Assembly (NCBI GenBank): GCA_964622455.1
Contig: CAZUQP010000001.1
Span: forward strand, 1 to 64,000
Reading direction: 5' to 3'
DNA length: 64,000 nucleotides
DNA from: CAZUQP01 sp964622455
GTDB lineage: Bacteria; Pseudomonadota; Gammaproteobacteria; DSM-16500
Positions 8,150 through 16,382 of this stretch are shown here, piece after piece (within the stretch, counting starts at the first letter, position 1; each line of letters begins with the position of its first letter). The position numbers and the translations under genes are program-made. The notes beneath the pieces are model-generated. The model saw only the letters and a list, made by a program, of their open reading frames with translations. It was not told the DNA's origin and did no database searches.

Positions 8150-9421
8150 TCAAAGCGTATAAAACGTTGCGCCTATTGTTTGATTGAAACCCGATAACCC
8201 CGTGCATATGCTACTAAAACCACCGGTTGCATTCATAGGGCATTGCCATAAGTTAGATGTGCCATCTCCAATATATGCGTAGGTAGTTCCATTCACTGCA
8301 AAAAATGTTAGAACATTGCTATTTGCAAATGCGGGAGAATTGGTTAATGCTGTGCAGTCAGTGCTGAAATTTCCCGAGGCATTCATAGGGCATTGCCATA
8401 CGGTGTTAGAAAGATCAGTCACATAAGCATAAAGAGTATCAGAAAAAGTGTTAAACCTCGCCATACTTGTTTGAGTAAATGCAGGTGTGTTGGTGAGGGC
8501 GGTGCACGCAGCACTAAAACCACCAGTTGCATTCATAGGGCATTTCCATAAATTGGTGGTAGTATCCGCAACGTATCCATAAGTAGTGCCGGCAAAAGTT
8601 TGAAATGTAACAGCAGCTGTAACGGTAAATTCATCTGTCAAGGCTGTGCAGTTACTACTAAAACTTCCTGTTGCATTCATGGGACATCGCCATAGCGTAC
8701 TTGAGCTGTCTGCAACATATGCATAGGTCGTATCTGAAAACGTCTGAAATGTCACTACACTCGTTGCGGTAAATGCGGGAGTATTGGTTAATGCGGTGCA
8801 TGCACCGCTAAAGCCGCCGCTCTCGCTCACTGGACATTTCCATAAGTTGGCTGAACTATCCGTGATATAGGCATATGTAATGCCAGAAAATGTATGAAAC
8901 GCTGTAAAAAGATTTAAACTAAATCCTGGAGCTGTAGCATTGGTCAATGCAGTGCACGTACTGTTTGTAAACCCACCGCTTGCATTGAGCGGGCATTGCC
9001 AGAGCGTGCTCGCATTATCAGATACATAAGCATAAGTATTATCATAATTGACTGATACGTTTAAGGGGGCAGCAGCAGTCGTACAACTTGAACCCTTACA
9101 AAGTGCAAAATTAGAGGCGACCGCTCCTGTAATATCTAATCGCAACATACAGCTTGCACCACTTGCAAAATTCATTAGACTTGAACAATACCCCGTGCTC
9201 GTATTTTGCGTGACTGTACTGGGAAGCCCTTGGATAGCATAATTATTACGTGACGTACTGGTTTGATTCGTGATGGTGTAATAGGCGGAGACAGTTTCGC
9301 CCGTGGGAACTGAGCTTGGAAAAATGCTGCCTGGTGTTTGGACAATATTAAAATTGGCTGCTGCAAAAGCGTGACTAACCGTTAAAAGTAAAAGAGCAAT
9401 TATTAAGTGATATTTTTTCAT
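8150..9421 (-). CDS. Secreted six-repeat protein (probable beta-propeller)
   Basis: A 423-residue exported protein with a signal peptide of about 20 residues ending HAFA-A. Residues 22-129 form an Ser/Thr-rich beta-sandwich-like domain with four cysteines. From residue 130 to the end there are six tandem repeats of 45-53 residues with consensus YAYVxDxSSxLWxCPMNAxGGF, then xxCTALTNxPAF and a TFxTFSGTT stretch. Each repeat has two cysteines and one invariant Trp, the spacing expected for one blade of a beta-propeller; six blades would close a ring. The protein has no lipobox and no C-terminal anchor, so it is periplasmic or extracellular. It lies 14 bases downstream of an outer-membrane barrel gene, suggesting a common transcript. 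Function unknown; glycan or protein binding would be typical of this architecture. Confidence 0.75.
   Translation of the reverse strand: MKKYHLIIALLLLTVSHAFAAANFNIVQTPGSIFPSSVPTGETVSAYYTITNQTSTSRNNYAIQGLPSTVTQNTSTGYCSSLMNFASGASCMLRLDITGAVASNFALCKGSSCTTAAAPLNVSVNYDNTYAYVSDNASTLWQCPLNASGGFTNSTCTALTNATAPGFSLNLFTAFHTFSGITYAYITDSSANLWKCPVSESGGFSGACTALTNTPAFTATSVVTFQTFSDTTYAYVADSSSTLWRCPMNATGSFSSNCTALTDEFTVTAAVTFQTFAGTTYGYVADTTTNLWKCPMNATGGFSAACTALTNTPAFTQTSMARFNTFSDTLYAYVTDLSNTVWQCPMNASGNFSTDCTALTNSPAFANSNVLTFFAVNGTTYAYIGDGTSNLWQCPMNATGGFSSICTGLSGFNQTIGATFYTL
8153..9034 (-). repeat. Six in-frame tandem repeats of about 150 bp
   Basis: These are the DNA repeats behind the six propeller-like blades. 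Short blocks, for instance around the codons for LWQCPMNA, recur almost unchanged on the minus strand while the segments between vary in sequence and length. The first and last units are the most divergent, the pattern left by internal duplication followed by drift. Confidence 0.8.
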
Positions 9422-9435
9422 TATCTCATTCCTTT

Positions 9436-10257
9436 TTAAACCAGATAACTGATTTCAGCGATCAGTTGATTGACATAGACGTGAGACAAGCGCGGTATAA
9501 ATGGCACGGGAGATGTGTAATTGTTAAATACCACGCCGCCATTAGCAAGAGAAGCACTGCCTAAATCAGTAAACTGATAACCCAATCCGATACGCACATG
9601 TTTGCTCACAGTGGTGTCCATGCCAAGCCCTAAGCTATAGCTAAATGCTCTGTGAGTATTACTATTAAATGTGGGTGCCAGGTTGATGCTGCCGGTTTCA
9701 GTTGTTGATGTATTAAAGTGTCCCATCGTATTAAAAGAAGCACCGACTCCAACGGAAATGTAAGGATGATATTTTTTATTGACCGTAGTTAAAAATTTTG
9801 CGACAAGAAGCAGCTGTCGTCCGCGAAAATTATAGCGGTAGTTATGGAGGGTGGATGTATTTGGATCGATGCCTACTATGTGCGGTGCGTTCACATTGGT
9901 ACTTGCATATTGAGTATATTGTATTCCTGTCTGAGTTAAAAAATGAGAGTGAGGTAATGGATGTTCAACACCTAAAAACGCGCCGACCAATCCAGTCGTA
10001 TTATTTTCATTTTGACTTTCATAACTGAATAAATTATTGTCCGTTCCTAAATAAGTTTGTGAACGGCTTGGGTTCATGCGGGCGGCACCGCCAAAGAAAG
10101 AGAGAACAGGTCGATAGTTTCGATATAAGCTTGATGAATGATGATGCGATCTTGATGAACGATGATGCGAGCCTGAAGAACGATGCTTCCCTACCGCAAC
10201 TGATGAAAGACCCAACATACAAATAACAAATAGAATCAAGCTGTTCTCTGGTTTCAT
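9436..10257 (-). CDS. Outer-membrane beta-barrel protein with His/Ser-rich N-terminus
   Basis: A 273-residue porin/OmpW/opacity-type barrel: a signal peptide ending near VAVG, then alternating hydrophobic/polar strands with the repeated pattern Y-x-S-x-G-x-G-x-x-F (PYISVGVGASF, SYSLGLGM, RIGLGYQF) and a final strand IAEISYLV. Right after the signal peptide is a 20-residue stretch of alternating His, Ser and Arg with seven histidines (about residues 24-43), unusual for such barrels and a possible metal-binding segment. It is the first gene of a minus-strand operon with the secreted repeat protein and the GT-C-like protein. Confidence 0.75.
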   Translation of the reverse strand: MKPENSLILFVICMLGLSSVAVGKHRSSGSHHRSSRSHHHSSSLYRNYRPVLSFFGGAARMNPSRSQTYLGTDNNLFSYESQNENNTTGLVGAFLGVEHPLPHSHFLTQTGIQYTQYASTNVNAPHIVGIDPNTSTLHNYRYNFRGRQLLLVAKFLTTVNKKYHPYISVGVGASFNTMGHFNTSTTETGSINLAPTFNSNTHRAFSYSLGLGMDTTVSKHVRIGLGYQFTDLGSASLANGGVVFNNYTSPVPFIPRLSHVYVNQLIAEISYLV

Positions 10258-10313
10258 ATTCGCATCCTGCTTTTTTTTACTGAGCTATATTATCAAAAAG
10301 GATCGTCTAGAAT

Positions 10314-10461
10314 AAGGGGTAAAGTGTCAGCATCATACATTTTTAATTAAATTTTTCTATACTTACCAATATCAATCGAGTTGCAGTGAGCTTAGCTTTA
10401 CGAAGAGGTTCTATCGTGATGAAACTTGTTAAAAACGCATGATGCTGACACTTGACCCCTT
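10314..10461. mobile_element. 148-bp MITE-like element with 25-bp terminal inverted repeats
   Basis: The left end AAGGGGTAAAGTGTCAGCAT and the reverse complement of the right end match at 23 of 25 positions (10314-10338 and 10437-10461). The 98-bp interior has no open frame. The size, the terminal repeats and the lack of a gene fit a miniature inverted-repeat element or a repeat mobilised by a transposase elsewhere. It lies directly upstream of the XRE regulator operon, so it may also supply a promoter or insulator. No clear target-site duplication is visible. Confidence 0.6.
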
Positions 10462-10565
10462 CCCCTTCCTTTCCCTTCTTCCCTTAGAAATGAAAGAATG
10501 TACAATAAACTTTACATTTTAGAATGTATAGTCTATTATACATCCATATTTTCAGAGGGGAATCC

Positions 10566-10799
10566 ATGCCTAGAATAGAAGGAAAATTGATCATTGATAA
10601 TGCCATCCAAGAATGGAGAAATAAAAAGAATTTCACACAGCAGGATTTGGCCGATGCAGTGGATGTCACTCGTGCCACGATTCTGGCCTTGGAAAAAGGC
10701 AGCTACAATCCATCACTTGAGCTGGCATTTAGGCTCGCCAAGTTTTTTAAAACTGATATTGAAGAAATATTTTTTGTTACAGGAGCTCATCGTGAATAA
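10566..10799 (+). CDS. XRE-family helix-turn-helix regulator
   Basis: A 77-residue single-domain repressor. The helix-turn-helix covers FTQQDLADAVDVTRATILALEKG (about 22-44) followed by the PSLELAFRLAKFF helix typical of the short YgzD/Cro-like regulators. The frame is open further upstream, but the ATG chosen here has an AGGGG box seven bases before it and gives the usual family length. Its stop codon lies inside the start region of the next gene. It probably controls its own three-gene operon. Confidence 0.9.
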   Translation: MPRIEGKLIIDNAIQEWRNKKNFTQQDLADAVDVTRATILALEKGSYNPSLELAFRLAKFFKTDIEEIFFVTGAHRE

Positions 10800-11373
10800 A
10801 ATCATTCGTTTTATACAAAATTATTTGATATGTGCGCTGCCATTTGTGATTGCTTGTATGGTATGGGAAACTGTTCAACCTAAAATTCAATTTGGAAAAT
10901 CAATACTCTGGCAAATACTTAGTTTGAATCTGATGCTTTGGTTTGTCGTTCTTATTTTGTTTTTAATAAGTTTGGTAACTATGCCAAGTGTGCGTGAAAA
11001 AACGTTACGACGCTTAGCCAACCTGCGTGAAAGAGACGAGAGAGAACAATATATCACGGGCAAGGCTGCACGTGCGGCGTATATTTCTACATTAAGTCTT
11101 ATGATTTTATTTCTTTTCTTTTCGATGGTTTCATTTCAAATCTCTGCCATACCCAAAGATCAAGCTGTGAATGGCCATCATACAGAAGTTAGCATTGGGA
11201 TTCATTTTTCTTTTTTGGAAAAAAAGAATGATGGAATTCTAAATCAAACACCGAAAAATAAAATATATTTTGATTCAAATAAAATTGTGCCTTCGGCTTC
11301 AACCATTCTTCTTTTTTTGTTGTGTTGGCAAATATTGATTTTTAATTTAACTGCAAGAAAAGAATTGGGATAA
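10792..11373 (+). CDS. Four-helix inner-membrane protein paired with the XRE regulator
   Basis: A 193-residue protein starting at GTG, overlapping the end of the XRE gene by eight bases, with an AGGAG box six to seven bases upstream. It has hydrophobic segments at roughly residues 10-25, 38-62, 100-120 and 170-188, a basic cytoplasmic loop with REKTLRRLANLRERDERE, and a soluble loop of about 45 residues between the last two. XRE-membrane-protein pairs of this shape occur in many bacteria, where the membrane partner may sense envelope state and titrate the regulator; that role is an inference. No family name is certain. Confidence 0.7.
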   Translation: MNKIIRFIQNYLICALPFVIACMVWETVQPKIQFGKSILWQILSLNLMLWFVVLILFLISLVTMPSVREKTLRRLANLRERDEREQYITGKAARAAYISTLSLMILFLFFSMVSFQISAIPKDQAVNGHHTEVSIGIHFSFLEKKNDGILNQTPKNKIYFDSNKIVPSASTILLFLLCWQILIFNLTARKELG

Positions 11374-11377
11374 AATT

Positions 11378-13096
11378 ATGTATTATGTATTTAGAAAATT
11401 GAAAACAATAAGTATCTGTTTAATGGTTGCAAATATGTTAAGTGTCAACGCAGTCTATGCATTGGACAATATTAACTATCATATCCAATATATTAATCAA
11501 GCACAGGCAAAATTAAACATAACAACTAGTTTTTTTGGCGCAGAAGCAAAAAAAACACTCTTACATGTGCCCACAGAAGGTGTAACAGATCTGGTTGCGA
11601 CTGCTGATAACATACCTACGAAAATAATCGACAATCCTGCTGATCCATCACATGCTACTTTATATGTATTACATCATCGACCCAAGGCATTAATAAGTGT
11701 CAGATATAATGTATCCCAAGTTTTTTCTGGTCCACCGACAGCTGCTTCGCTTTGGCAGGTAATTGTCAATCCGACTTATTTTTATTTTATCGGACAAAAA
11801 GTGTTTGCATGGCCAGATCAATTTAAACAAGACATGATTGTATCATTTAAATGGGACATGCCGTTATCAGCCCGATTTTTTAATAGTTTTGGTGTGCAAC
11901 AAGAGCCACAAATAGCGATATTACATAATATAGATGAATTAAATTCCAGCCTGTTTGTGGGCGGTGATTTTAGGCTTACCAGTAAGCAGAATGGACAACA
12001 AACTATTAATACGGTCATACGCGGAAACTGGCCTTTTGCTGATTTAGAATATTCTGAAAAAATTAGCTCTGTATTTGCAGCAGTAAATAATTTTTGGCCG
12101 AAGGGTCAGCCAAAGATATTTCTAAATGCTCTATTGCCCGTTAGCCAGTTATCAAATAATAAAATATCTTTATATTCATCATCACATATGTCGATAGGCG
12201 GATCGGAACTAAAAGATGCTTTTGTATTAATGGCAACTGTCCCTGAAACGAGTGACAAAAAAATATGGGAAATCATTCGTTCTATTGCCACGCATGAATA
12301 TAGCCATAATTGGATTTCTGAACGTCTTGCGCATCTTCCAGAAAATGATTTGGGTGGTAGGTGGTTTGCTGAGGGAGTGAATGAATACATGGCACAAAAA
12401 TTACGTTTACGTGCACAACAAATGACTTTGCAAGAATATGTAGACCGAAGCAATCAAGTCGTGTCAGCTTATTTTACTTCACCTGCATTCGGTGAAAATA
12501 TCAATATGGGAGAATATCCAGTGCTGAGCAAGGAGACCGTGTTTTCCATTCTGCAGCCTTATTCACGCGGTGAATTATTGGCTTGGCGCTGGACAATTGA
12601 GAGCAGAGAACGTCAACCGATTGATACCATTTTGTTACAGATGGTGCGAGATGCAGAAAACAAACGTCCTATTTATTCAGACAAACTTGTGGCGAAATAT
12701 CTTGCTCAAGCAGGTGTGGTTGATGCATTGGCTGATATTGAGAATTATGCTCGCCAAGGAGAAGAAATTCCTCTTACTGGAAAAGAAATGGGCCCTTGTG
12801 TTACAGCCAACAAAGTTCCCATGCTGCGTTATGATATTGGATTTGATCTTCAAAAAAGTAAAAAAGAAGGAAAAATTGTTGGCCTAAAACAAAATGGGCC
12901 GGCTATGAAAGCAGGCCTTCAAGAAGGAGATGAATTTACGCAGTTAGGTTATGATTACGGTAATACTAAAATTCCGGTGCAAATCACATTAAAAACATCG
13001 CAATTCATTACTTATTCTCCATCAGAACCTGTTCAAGTCTTGCAGTATTCTTTGCTTCCAATGAAGCAAATACCATCTGCTTGCTATGAAAGATAA
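11378..13096 (+). CDS. Exported M61-like metallopeptidase with C-terminal PDZ-like domain
   Basis: A 572-residue protein with a signal peptide of about 28 residues (ending VYA). The zinc motif is HEYSH (306-310) and a downstream WFAEGVNEY provides the third ligand, E332. The N-terminal beta-rich part precedes the catalytic domain as in the M61 (glycyl aminopeptidase) and M1 families. The last 100 residues resemble a PDZ domain: IGFDLQK, then IVGLKQNGPAMKAGLQEGDEF. M61 enzymes have the same catalytic-PDZ order. The gene is five bases behind the membrane protein gene, so the operon is regulator, membrane protein, exported peptidase, suggesting an envelope-directed response. Substrate unknown. 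Confidence 0.75.
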   Translation: MYYVFRKLKTISICLMVANMLSVNAVYALDNINYHIQYINQAQAKLNITTSFFGAEAKKTLLHVPTEGVTDLVATADNIPTKIIDNPADPSHATLYVLHHRPKALISVRYNVSQVFSGPPTAASLWQVIVNPTYFYFIGQKVFAWPDQFKQDMIVSFKWDMPLSARFFNSFGVQQEPQIAILHNIDELNSSLFVGGDFRLTSKQNGQQTINTVIRGNWPFADLEYSEKISSVFAAVNNFWPKGQPKIFLNALLPVSQLSNNKISLYSSSHMSIGGSELKDAFVLMATVPETSDKKIWEIIRSIATHEYSHNWISERLAHLPENDLGGRWFAEGVNEYMAQKLRLRAQQMTLQEYVDRSNQVVSAYFTSPAFGENINMGEYPVLSKETVFSILQPYSRGELLAWRWTIESRERQPIDTILLQMVRDAENKRPIYSDKLVAKYLAQAGVVDALADIENYARQGEEIPLTGKEMGPCVTANKVPMLRYDIGFDLQKSKKEGKIVGLKQNGPAMKAGLQEGDEFTQLGYDYGNTKIPVQITLKTSQFITYSPSEPVQVLQYSLLPMKQIPSACYER

Positions 13097-13147
13097 GGGG
13101 ATCTTCAGCACTTGATCCCTTTGAGTTTGACCCTCCTAAAAACCAAC

Positions 13148-13172
13148 CTTGATGAAACTTTGTTTCATCAAG
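13148..13172. terminator. Perfect 11-bp hairpin after the peptidase operon
   Basis: CTTGATGAAAC and GTTTCATCAAG form a perfect stem around a TTT loop. No uniform T-run follows, so termination is possible but not certain. A second partial inverted repeat (GGGGATC / GATCCC) lies just upstream at about 13096-13124. Confidence 0.45.
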
Positions 13173-13221
13173 ACTACTTGCTTTATTTTGCGCAATGATA
13201 AATTTCAGTCGGTGTCATTTT

Positions 13222-13311
13222 GTCGCTGATTCGTATTAACTATTTTAATAAAAATATGTATGATAAAAACAAAATTTATTGTTTTAACAAAGACGAATAT
13301 AAATCAGCGAC
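13222..13311. repeat. Inverted repeat before the EamA transporter gene
   Basis: Sixteen-base arms with two mismatches (GTCGCTGATTCGTATT against the reverse complement of 13296-13311) enclose 58 AT-rich bases just ahead of the transporter start. It may be an operator, a long stem-loop or the ends of a very small element. Confidence 0.4.
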
Positions 13312-13328
13312 TAAAATAGGGTAGAACA

Positions 13329-14204
13329 ATGAAAATAATTGATAATCCCTCATCCCACAAAGCCTTACTTTTGTTATTGATTGTACCTTTACTCTGGGGA
13401 TTAACTTTTCCTGCTATCAAGATCGCTGCACCTTATATCAGTGCCGAATATTTTGTAGTGCTTCGTTCCTTACTCGCAGCGGTTACTCTGCTACCTTTCA
13501 CTTATTTCAAACTAACCACTTTGTCAAAACGTCGTGTGGTGGATGGATTAGTATTAGGTGCGTTAAATGGTGCGACTTTAGTGTGTCAAACAATCGGCTT
13601 AAAATATTTAGATCCTGCAAGTAGCGCCTTTATTACAGGGATAGGCGTCATCATGGTACCCTTTTTATTACCGCTATTTAACTTGGGAAAGCCACGCTTA
13701 TTAAATATTTTCTGTTCACTGATGTGTTTATTAGGCCTCCATATTTTAACAGGTGCATTATATCCAGAAAATCTTAAAGGCATCTTCTGGACGGTAGGAT
13801 GCGCAACTTTTTATGCCATTTTTGTGGTGTACTTACAAAAAATTAATCCTAGAAAAGAAGAAGTCAGTGCTCTCGCTTTTTATCAAGTCATCGGCACAAT
13901 TCTGTTAGCAAGTGTTTTAGCACTTCCTCAACCTATGCATATAGTATTTAATCAAGAAACTTGTCTATCTCTCTTTTTTTGTGGGTGTACAACAAGTGTT
14001 GTACTGATTCTACAAACAAGATATCAGAAATTTGTAGCAGCACCACAGGTCATTTTAATTTATTCACTCGAAGCTCTTTTTGCCGCCTTTTTTAGTTACC
14101 TCATGATAGGCGAAGTTTTTTCTCTACGATTTATGATTGGCGGTATCGTCATGCTGGGTAGTATCCTATTAAATGAATTAGGTAGACCCAATGTATTAAC
14201 ATAG
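13329..14204 (+). CDS. EamA/DMT-family inner-membrane transporter
   Basis: A 291-residue, ten-helix transporter of the drug/metabolite superfamily: two EamA halves, the first beginning LLLIVPLLWGLTFPAIKIAAPYIS and continuing with the family PASSAFITGIGVIMVPFLLPL segment; the second half repeats the pattern with VILIYSLEALFAAFFSYLMIGE. It exports or imports a small metabolite across the inner membrane; the substrate is not predictable. An AGGG-type box (AGGGTAGAAC) precedes the ATG. It stands alone on the plus strand, convergent with the threonine aldolase gene. Confidence 0.9.
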   Translation: MKIIDNPSSHKALLLLLIVPLLWGLTFPAIKIAAPYISAEYFVVLRSLLAAVTLLPFTYFKLTTLSKRRVVDGLVLGALNGATLVCQTIGLKYLDPASSAFITGIGVIMVPFLLPLFNLGKPRLLNIFCSLMCLLGLHILTGALYPENLKGIFWTVGCATFYAIFVVYLQKINPRKEEVSALAFYQVIGTILLASVLALPQPMHIVFNQETCLSLFFCGCTTSVVLILQTRYQKFVAAPQVILIYSLEALFAAFFSYLMIGEVFSLRFMIGGIVMLGSILLNELGRPNVLT

Positions 14205-14227
14205 AGAAGCTTTTTTTATTCTAAACG

Positions 14228-15265
14228 TCAGAGGAAACTTTTAATTACCTTTATTGCTGTCAGTATATCATCACGAGTAACATCAAGATGTGTCACTGCT
14301 CTAAATCTATTTTTTCCTATTTGAGAAAATCTAACTTTATTTTTTAAGCATTGATTGTTAAATTCATCTAGCGAGATTTGATTAGATATCCAATCAAATA
14401 ATACAATGTTAGTTTCAGGTGATTGATTAACGACTTTAATATGTGAATTAAATTGAGAAAGTTTTTCTGCGAAAGAAGCAGCATTCAGATGATCTTCTTG
14501 TAAACGTGATATATTATTTTCTAATGCATAAATGCCGGCTGCCGCAAGAATTCCACTTTGTCTCATTGCCCCACCCATCAAATGTTTTAAATGACGAACA
14601 GTGGAGTAGTGTTTTTTGTTAACAATTAATAACGCACCGGTAGGACATCCTAATCCTTTCGATAGACAAACTGTTACCATGTCAAAGCCGGTACAAATTT
14701 CTTTTACGCTCAATTTAGTTCGAGTGCTCGCATTAAAGATACGGGAGCCATCAAGATGCAAGTGAATATCCATTTTTTTGGCGTATTCTACTACTGCATT
14801 TAATTCATGCTTTGACCATGGGATTCCTCCGCCAAAATTGGTGGTGTTTTCGATACCAATGAGTTTTAGTTTGGGGTGATGGTATCCTTTAAGCCAATAG
14901 TTGTAATGCGCAATATCATCAGGCGTAAATATTCCTGTTTCAGTGGGAATAGGGCGGCAAAGAACTCTTGCATGAACAGCGGGCCCGCCGCATTCTGCTA
15001 AAAATAAATGGCAGCTTTCAGAAGCTAATAATACTTCACCCGGATTGCACAAAGTAGTAATAGCAATTTCGTTTGCCATGGTTGCAGAAGGCAAGAATAG
15101 GGCACATTCAAAACCAAACATGTCAGCAACTAATTTTTCTAGTTGAAGGGTAGTCGGATCTTCGCTTCTTTGTTCATCACCGAGAAGGGCATTCATCATT
15201 GCAGTTTTCATAGCAATGCTGGGTCTTGTTGCGGTATCGCTAGATAAATCTATGCCTGTAAACAT
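14228..15265 (-). CDS. ltaE: Low-specificity L-threonine aldolase
   Basis: A PLP enzyme cleaving L-threonine or allo-threonine to glycine and acetaldehyde. The 345-residue protein begins with the family DLSSDTATRPS segment, has LHLDGSRIFNA with the PLP-contacting Asp and Arg, and the PLP lysine in SKGLGCPTGALL. The ATG is preceded by AGGAA nine bases upstream. It is the last conserved gene before the small ssrA island. The symbol follows the E. coli gene. Confidence 0.9.
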   Translation of the reverse strand: MFTGIDLSSDTATRPSIAMKTAMMNALLGDEQRSEDPTTLQLEKLVADMFGFECALFLPSATMANEIAITTLCNPGEVLLASESCHLFLAECGGPAVHARVLCRPIPTETGIFTPDDIAHYNYWLKGYHHPKLKLIGIENTTNFGGGIPWSKHELNAVVEYAKKMDIHLHLDGSRIFNASTRTKLSVKEICTGFDMVTVCLSKGLGCPTGALLIVNKKHYSTVRHLKHLMGGAMRQSGILAAAGIYALENNISRLQEDHLNAASFAEKLSQFNSHIKVVNQSPETNIVLFDWISNQISLDEFNNQCLKNKVRFSQIGKNRFRAVTHLDVTRDDILTAIKVIKSFL

Positions 15266-15400
15266 TTCATTTATTCCTGGTTAAAAAAGAGCAGAATTTG
15301 TTGGAGAATTCTATAGGCAAATTGATAAATGTCCAGTAAATAAGGGGCTTGTCATGGATGTTGAGGGTATCTATGGGACATGGTAGGACGTAGGATAAAT

Positions 15401-15424
15401 AAAAAAGGCCTTTATTTCAAGGCC
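15401..15424 (-). terminator. Rho-independent terminator on the minus strand, probably the ancestral ssrA terminator
   Basis: On the minus strand GGCCTT-GAAATA-AAGGCC is followed by six T. It lies 31 bases beyond the degenerate copy of the tmRNA 3' end, the same arrangement as the intact tmRNA gene with its own terminator at about 17.99 kb. It therefore looks like the original end of ssrA, displaced by insertion of the island. Confidence 0.6.
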
Positions 15425-15455
15425 GTTAGGAAGTTTTTGGATGTCTTTGAATCAG

Positions 15456-15480
15456 AATTTGGTGGGGCGGCGGGAATTGA
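15456..15480 (-). repeat. Degenerate copy of the ssrA 3' end (candidate att site)
   Basis: The 25 bases here match the 26 bases covering the tmRNA 3' end at 18011-18036 except for one missing A: AATTTGGTGG, then GGCGGCGGGAATTGA. After that the two diverge (GTAGG here, ACCCG in ssrA). This is the hallmark of an element that integrated into the 3' end of tmRNA and rebuilt the gene with its own copy. Confidence 0.7.
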
Positions 15481-15619
15481 GTAGGTAAGTTTGTCGCTAT
15501 TTTTGTAGTGTTTTTGTAATTTTTTTGTTAAAAAAGAGCCCCTGCAGGTGCCCCCAGAAAACGGTACTTGAATAGGAATTGGACCGGGGTTCCAATGGAG
15601 CAAATAAGATAAAAAATGT

Positions 15620-16096
15620 TCAGCAGGGATAAAAATTCATGATTCCAAGCCAGCACCCTGCGATAAATAAGACTACCGATACACATCCTAACAATATTAA
15701 AAATATTAGAAATGCCCAGTTTTTCCAACCGGCAAGATTTTGCATCTCTTCTAGAGCTATTTTACCTACAGCAAATTTTTTAACTTTTTCTTTATAAGAT
15801 AATACATTTCTAAAACATATAAGGTAATCAATGCTTACAATAATTATGGCGGCAATAAACCCGGCTAAAAATAATTTTAATGGTAGTAATAAAAGCTTTT
15901 GTTTAAGACAGGGTAAACCATAAAAATAAGTTAGCATGGTTACCAGTCCACCTCCATTGGCAATAAATAATGCTTTTAGTCCTCTTTCAGTTGCGCCATT
16001 ATAAGTTTGGATAAGTAGTTGAAGCATGTTTTGGGCTATACTTTCAGTTTTTTGTTTTTCTAGTTCGTTCATCTCATGAATTTTTTTTTCCAGCAT
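15620..16096 (-). CDS. Hypothetical membrane protein inside the ssrA island
   Basis: A 158-residue protein. The ATG chosen has an AGGAG box six bases upstream; the frame also has a TTG immediately before it. The N-terminal 45 residues are amphipathic and charged, then there are three or four hydrophobic segments (about 46-62, 70-92, 125-155) with a basic loop YKEKVKKFAVGK between. I do not recognise a family. It is the promoter-distal gene of the minus-strand island set behind the AbiE-like pair, so it is cargo of unknown role. Confidence 0.55.
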   Translation of the reverse strand: MLEKKIHEMNELEKQKTESIAQNMLQLLIQTYNGATERGLKALFIANGGGLVTMLTYFYGLPCLKQKLLLLPLKLFLAGFIAAIIIVSIDYLICFRNVLSYKEKVKKFAVGKIALEEMQNLAGWKNWAFLIFLILLGCVSVVLFIAGCWLGIMNFYPC

Positions 16097-16105
16097 CAAA
16101 ATCTC

Positions 16106-16288
16106 CTATGTATATTTGGTTCGATGGAATTCGCAATGTTGCTTTACACATAAAAACCAATTTTCATACCAATACCATATTTTTTCAATCAGAACACCAT
16201 ATTCATTTGCTGGATTTTTTGCGTCTTCATTTTTCCAAAGTTGTGTATTTCGATGCCTTTGAAATTTTTTATGACATAACGTATGCAT
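16106..16288 (-). CDS. Possible small ORF or remnant between toxin and membrane-protein genes
   Basis: A 60-residue frame ending nine bases before the start of the membrane-protein gene. The composition (several Trp and Tyr in EKIWYWYENWFL, charged N-terminus) looks protein-like, but the only candidate ribosome site, AAGGA, is almost adjacent to the ATG, and the frame stays open upstream into the toxin gene from a TTG. It could be a decayed gene of the island. Confidence 0.25.
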   Translation of the reverse strand: MHTLCHKKFQRHRNTQLWKNEDAKNPANEYGVLIEKIWYWYENWFLCVKQHCEFHRTKYT

Positions 16289-16382
16289 TTCCTTGATAAT
16301 TCTAGAATTAAGAATAGCGCTATGCTGCTTGACGATCAAGCTGTCGAGGAATACTCGGTAACTGCGACAGCAAAATAGGATC

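Noticed and set aside
8153..9034. Tandem repeats as a CRISPR array
   Set aside because: The units are about 150 bp, in frame, and encode a regular protein repeat; there are no short identical repeats with unique spacers.
15412..15603. 63-codon minus-strand frame that could be the end of an integrase
   Set aside because: It shows no tyrosine-recombinase motif (no R-H-R-Y box) and runs through the ssrA remnant and the terminator; it has no ribosome site.
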